Below, piece after piece: positions 3,391 to 5,777 of a stretch of DNA of 5,777 nt. The DNA comes from JAEUSI01 sp036782915. Lineage in GTDB: Bacteria > Bacteroidota > Ignavibacteria > Tepidaquicellales > Tepidaquicellaceae. A program made the position numbers and the translations under genes. The stretch covers positions 1 through 5,777 of the forward strand of contig DAIPYE010000187.1 of the NCBI GenBank assembly GCA_036782915.1. Reading direction: 5' to 3'. Numbering within the stretch: the first letter of the stretch is position 1; each line of letters begins with the position of its first letter. A model generated the notes under the pieces. It was not told where the DNA came from, searched no databases, and saw only the letters and a program-made list of their open reading frames with translations.

Positions 3391-5169
3391 TTGAGTAAAT
3401 CAAACATCAGAAATTTTTGCATTATCGCACATATTGATCATGGCAAATCCACGCTTGCAGACCGCTTACTGGAAACTACCGGAACGATAGAAAAACGGAA
3501 TATGAGCAAACAGGTATTGGATGACATGGACCTTGAACAGGAGCGCGGTATTACAATTAAGCTTCACGCCATTCAGATGAAATACAGAGCCAAAGACGGA
3601 CAGGATTATATTTTTAATCTGATTGATACTCCGGGACATGTGGATTTTTCTTATGAAGTTTCAAGATCGCTTGCAGCCTGCGAAGGCGCATTGCTTATTG
3701 TTGATTCTACTCAGGGAGTTGAGGCGCAAACAATAAGCAATCTTTATCTAGCAATTGACAACGGACTTGATATTATTCCCGTTTTAAATAAAATCGATCT
3801 GCAAAATGCAATGGTGGATGAAGTTTCCGAACAGGTAATTGAGCTTATTGGGTGCAAAAAAGAAGATATAATTCTTGCCAGCGCGAAGACAGGGATCGGA
3901 ACAGATGAAATTCTTNNNNNNNNNNCAAAAGTCGAAACGGATAAACCTCTCAGAGCTTTGATATTTGATTCCAAATTTGATATTTACAGAGGAGTAATTG
4001 TTTATATAAGAGTTTATGAAGGCAGTATAAAAGAAGGTGATCAGATCAAACTGTTTTTTACGGGAAATACATTTGTAGCCGAAGAAGTCGGGAATCTGAA
4101 AATGGGAAGAGTTAGAACGAAAGTTTTAAATTCCGGTGACGTGGGTTATTTAATTGCCGGCATAAAAGATGTAAATGAATCAAGGGTCGGAGATACAATT
4201 TTTAAGATCAGCGAACCGATAACCGCGCCGCTGGATGGATACAAAGAAGTTAAATCAATGGTATTCAGCGGAATTTACCCTTCAACAACAGATGATTTTG
4301 AAACACTCAGAGATTCACTTTCAAAACTCAAGCTTAATGATGCTGCGCTGACATTCGAGCCGGAAACTTCAGTTGCGCTGGGATTCGGATTCAGATGCGG
4401 ATTTCTCGGAATGTTGCATATGGAAATTGTTCAGGAAAGACTTGAAAGAGAATATAATTTAAACATTATCACAACCGTTCCGAATGTGGAATACAAAGTT
4501 TATAAGACGAATGGTGAAATTATTCTCGTTGATAATCCTTCGACAATGCCGGAATCAGTTAAAATAGATTATGTTGAAGAGCCGTATATATCTGCCAATA
4601 TTATCACGCCGACGGAATTCATCGGAAATTTAATGAAACTGGCAAATGAGAGACGCGGAGTATTTAAAGCAACAAATTACGTGGATGCAAAAAGAGTTGA
4701 TCTTGTATTTGAATTTCCGCTCAGCGAAATAGTTTTCGATTTTTACGACAAGCTCAAATCCTATTCAAGAGGTTACGCGTCATTTGATTATGATTTTAAG
4801 GAATTCAGAAAATCGGATCTTGTAAAATTAGATATTTTATTGAACGGAGAACCTGTAGATGCGCTTTCGACGATAGTTCACAGAGATAAAGCATTTGACT
4901 GGGGAAAAAGACTCTGCACAAAATTAAGACAGCTCATTCCGAAGCAAATGTTTGAAGTTGCAATTCAGGCTGCCATCGGAGCAAAGATAGTTTCAAGAGA
5001 AACCATCAGCGCAATGAGAAAGAATGTAATTGCGAAATGTTACGGCGGAGATATTTCCAGAAAAAGAAAGCTACTGGAAAAACAAAAAGAAGGAAAGAAG
5101 CGTATGAAGCAGGTCGGTTCTGTGGAAATTCCTCAGGAAGCATTTCACGCAGTACTTTCCCTTGATTAG
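3391..5169 (+). CDS. lepA: Elongation factor 4 (LepA), translational GTPase; assembly gap inside
   Basis: LepA is a ribosome-bound GTPase of the EF-G fold that acts on stalled or mis-translocated ribosomes and in ribosome assembly. The GTPase motifs are all present: AHIDHGKST (13-21), RGITIK with the switch I threonine (52-57), DTPGHVDF (79-86), NKID (133-136) and SAK (164-166). The EF-G-like domains II, III and V follow (SVALGFGFRCGFLGMLHMEI is typical). The LepA-specific C-terminal domain ends YGGDISRKRKLLEKQKEGKK, then MKQVGSVEIPQEAFHAVLSL. As assembled it has 592 codons, close to the usual 595-600. Ten Ns at 3916-3925 replace part of the linker after the G domain. The start is TTG 3391, which puts SKSNIRNFCIIAHIDHGKST at the right distance from the N-terminus; no ribosome site is visible. 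lepB follows 69 bases on, the conserved lep gene order. Confidence 0.97.
   Translation: MSKSNIRNFCIIAHIDHGKSTLADRLLETTGTIEKRNMSKQVLDDMDLEQERGITIKLHAIQMKYRAKDGQDYIFNLIDTPGHVDFSYEVSRSLAACEGALLIVDSTQGVEAQTISNLYLAIDNGLDIIPVLNKIDLQNAMVDEVSEQVIELIGCKKEDIILASAKTGIGTDEILXXXXKVETDKPLRALIFDSKFDIYRGVIVYIRVYEGSIKEGDQIKLFFTGNTFVAEEVGNLKMGRVRTKVLNSGDVGYLIAGIKDVNESRVGDTIFKISEPITAPLDGYKEVKSMVFSGIYPSTTDDFETLRDSLSKLKLNDAALTFEPETSVALGFGFRCGFLGMLHMEIVQERLEREYNLNIITTVPNVEYKVYKTNGEIILVDNPSTMPESVKIDYVEEPYISANIITPTEFIGNLMKLANERRGVFKATNYVDAKRVDLVFEFPLSEIVFDFYDKLKSYSRGYASFDYDFKEFRKSDLVKLDILLNGEPVDALSTIVHRDKAFDWGKRLCTKLRQLIPKQMFEVAIQAAIGAKIVSRETISAMRKNVIAKCYGGDISRKRKLLEKQKEGKKRMKQVGSVEIPQEAFHAVLSLD
3916..3925. other. 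Assembly gap (10 N) within lepA
   Basis: Ten undetermined bases fall between the codons for DEIL (ending 3915) and a partial codon NCA followed by KVETDKPLRAL. The reading frame is consistent on both sides if the true gap is 3n+1 bases. Other LepA proteins have about ten residues here (EAIVERIPPP-like), so the true missing length is probably 28 rather than 10. Confidence 0.9.
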
Positions 5170-5238
5170 TAAAGATTAGAAAAATTAGAATGGTTAAAAT
5201 TTTAAATTTAATTTCATTTTCAAATAATATATAAATTA

Positions 5239-5777
5239 GTGGATAATAATAATCTTAATAACAGAACAGATTCAGAAAATAAGAATAAAGATTTAAAAGT
5301 TGCGGATCTAAAGAAGAAGGAAGAACAGGTCAATAAATCAAAAACAAGAGAATTCATAGATGCGCTGGTTTATGCCGGTGTTGTAGCATTTATAATCAAG
5401 ATACTTTTCTTTGAGGCATTCAGAATTCCCACCGGTTCGATGGAAAAAACCTTATGGGTCGGTGATTTTTTACTTGTGACAAAATTTACATACGGCGCTA
5501 CATCTCCCCGAAATATACCTTTCACGGATATAAGACTCCCCTATTTTAAGCTCCCCGCTTTTAAAGATCCCAAAAAAGGCGACATAATTGTGTTTGATTT
5601 TCCCGGTGACAGGGATGATCTGGAATCTAAGGAAGTCGTGAATTACATAAAACGGTGCGTCGGAGTTTCAGGTGACACAATTCACATTGTTAATAAGCAG
5701 CTTTATGTTAACGGTGAAATATTCCCAAACCCTCCAAATTCAATGTTCGATAATATAAACAGACCTCAAAGCGCAGT
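5239..5777 (+). CDS. lepB: Signal peptidase I (LepB, family S26), N-terminal part; runs off window
   Basis: The frame is open for 179 codons to the window end. The in-frame TAA at 5209-5211 makes GTG 5239-5241 the first usable start; there is no clear ribosome site. The first 38 residues are hydrophilic and Lys/Asn-rich. One membrane segment follows (about 42-58, ALVYAGVVAFIIKILFF), then the catalytic box FRIPTGSMEKTL with nucleophile Ser67. PKKGDIIVFDFPGD (111-124) comes next, and YIKRCVGVSGD carries the general-base Lys138. This serine/lysine enzyme removes signal peptides from exported proteins at the outer face of the cytoplasmic membrane. The stretch GATSPRNIPFTDIRLPYFKL (86-105) between the two catalytic boxes is typical of longer Bacteroidota/Ignavibacteriota forms. 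The gene lies 69 bases after lepA and is likely co-transcribed, as no terminator is visible between them. The C-terminal boxes lie beyond the window. Confidence 0.95.
   Translation, partial: MDNNNLNNRTDSENKNKDLKVADLKKKEEQVNKSKTREFIDALVYAGVVAFIIKILFFEAFRIPTGSMEKTLWVGDFLLVTKFTYGATSPRNIPFTDIRLPYFKLPAFKDPKKGDIIVFDFPGDRDDLESKEVVNYIKRCVGVSGDTIHIVNKQLYVNGEIFPNPPNSMFDNINRPQSA

Noticed and set aside
3744..3974. Minus-strand open frame inside lepA
   Set aside because: It is a shadow of the strongly conserved LepA coding frame and is broken by the N run.
1..5777. tRNA, rRNA, riboswitch or complete insertion sequence
   Set aside because: No cloverleaf, conserved riboswitch core, transposase gene or terminal inverted repeats with target duplications could be seen on either strand.

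Overview
The window is an AT-rich piece of bacterial chromosome, apparently from a draft or metagenome assembly because a run of ten Ns breaks one gene. The Hc1-type histone H1-like protein, the long signal peptidase I of the Bacteroidota/Ignavibacteriota style, and AAGGAG ribosome sites mixed with leaderless-looking TTG and GTG starts suggest the Bacteroidota-Chlorobiota-Ignavibacteriota group. Ignavibacteria are my best guess, from protein style only and not from any search.

Layout. Bases 1-519 hold the 3' half of a MoxR-family AAA+ ATPase gene (+). Bases 520-2088 are an accessory stretch. It contains a low-complexity GATTTT tract, a small palindrome, a minus-strand RelE/ParE-type toxin-antitoxin pair (663-1132) and the C-terminal remnant of a type ISP-like restriction-modification enzyme (1254-1465, minus). 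The remnant abuts a cluster of GC-rich hairpin repeats (1466-1598), and a 51-base tandem repeat with a hairpin core follows (1699-1924). Bases 2089-2918 hold sdhC and sdhD, the membrane anchors of succinate dehydrogenase or fumarate reductase, without sdhA or sdhB in view. A small histone H1-like gene follows at 3014-3205, then a terminator-like inverted repeat. Bases 3391-5169 encode LepA (EF4), and 5239 to the window end encode the N-terminal part of signal peptidase I. The lepA-lepB order is the classical lep pair.

How it fits together. The plus-strand genes are housekeeping: respiration, nucleoid packaging, translation and protein secretion. The minus-strand content between moxR and sdhC is of a different kind (toxin-antitoxin, decayed restriction enzyme, repeats) and looks like an insertion and decay hotspot. 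The most distinctive signals are three. First, two inverted hairpin elements share a loop architecture but differ by three compensatory base-pair changes. Second, a 51-base (3 x 17) minisatellite lies upstream of sdhC. Third, SdhC and SdhD align to each other without gaps over about 74 residues, with matching histidines that could carry two hemes. I found no complete novel system; the hairpin repeat family is the best candidate for something undescribed.
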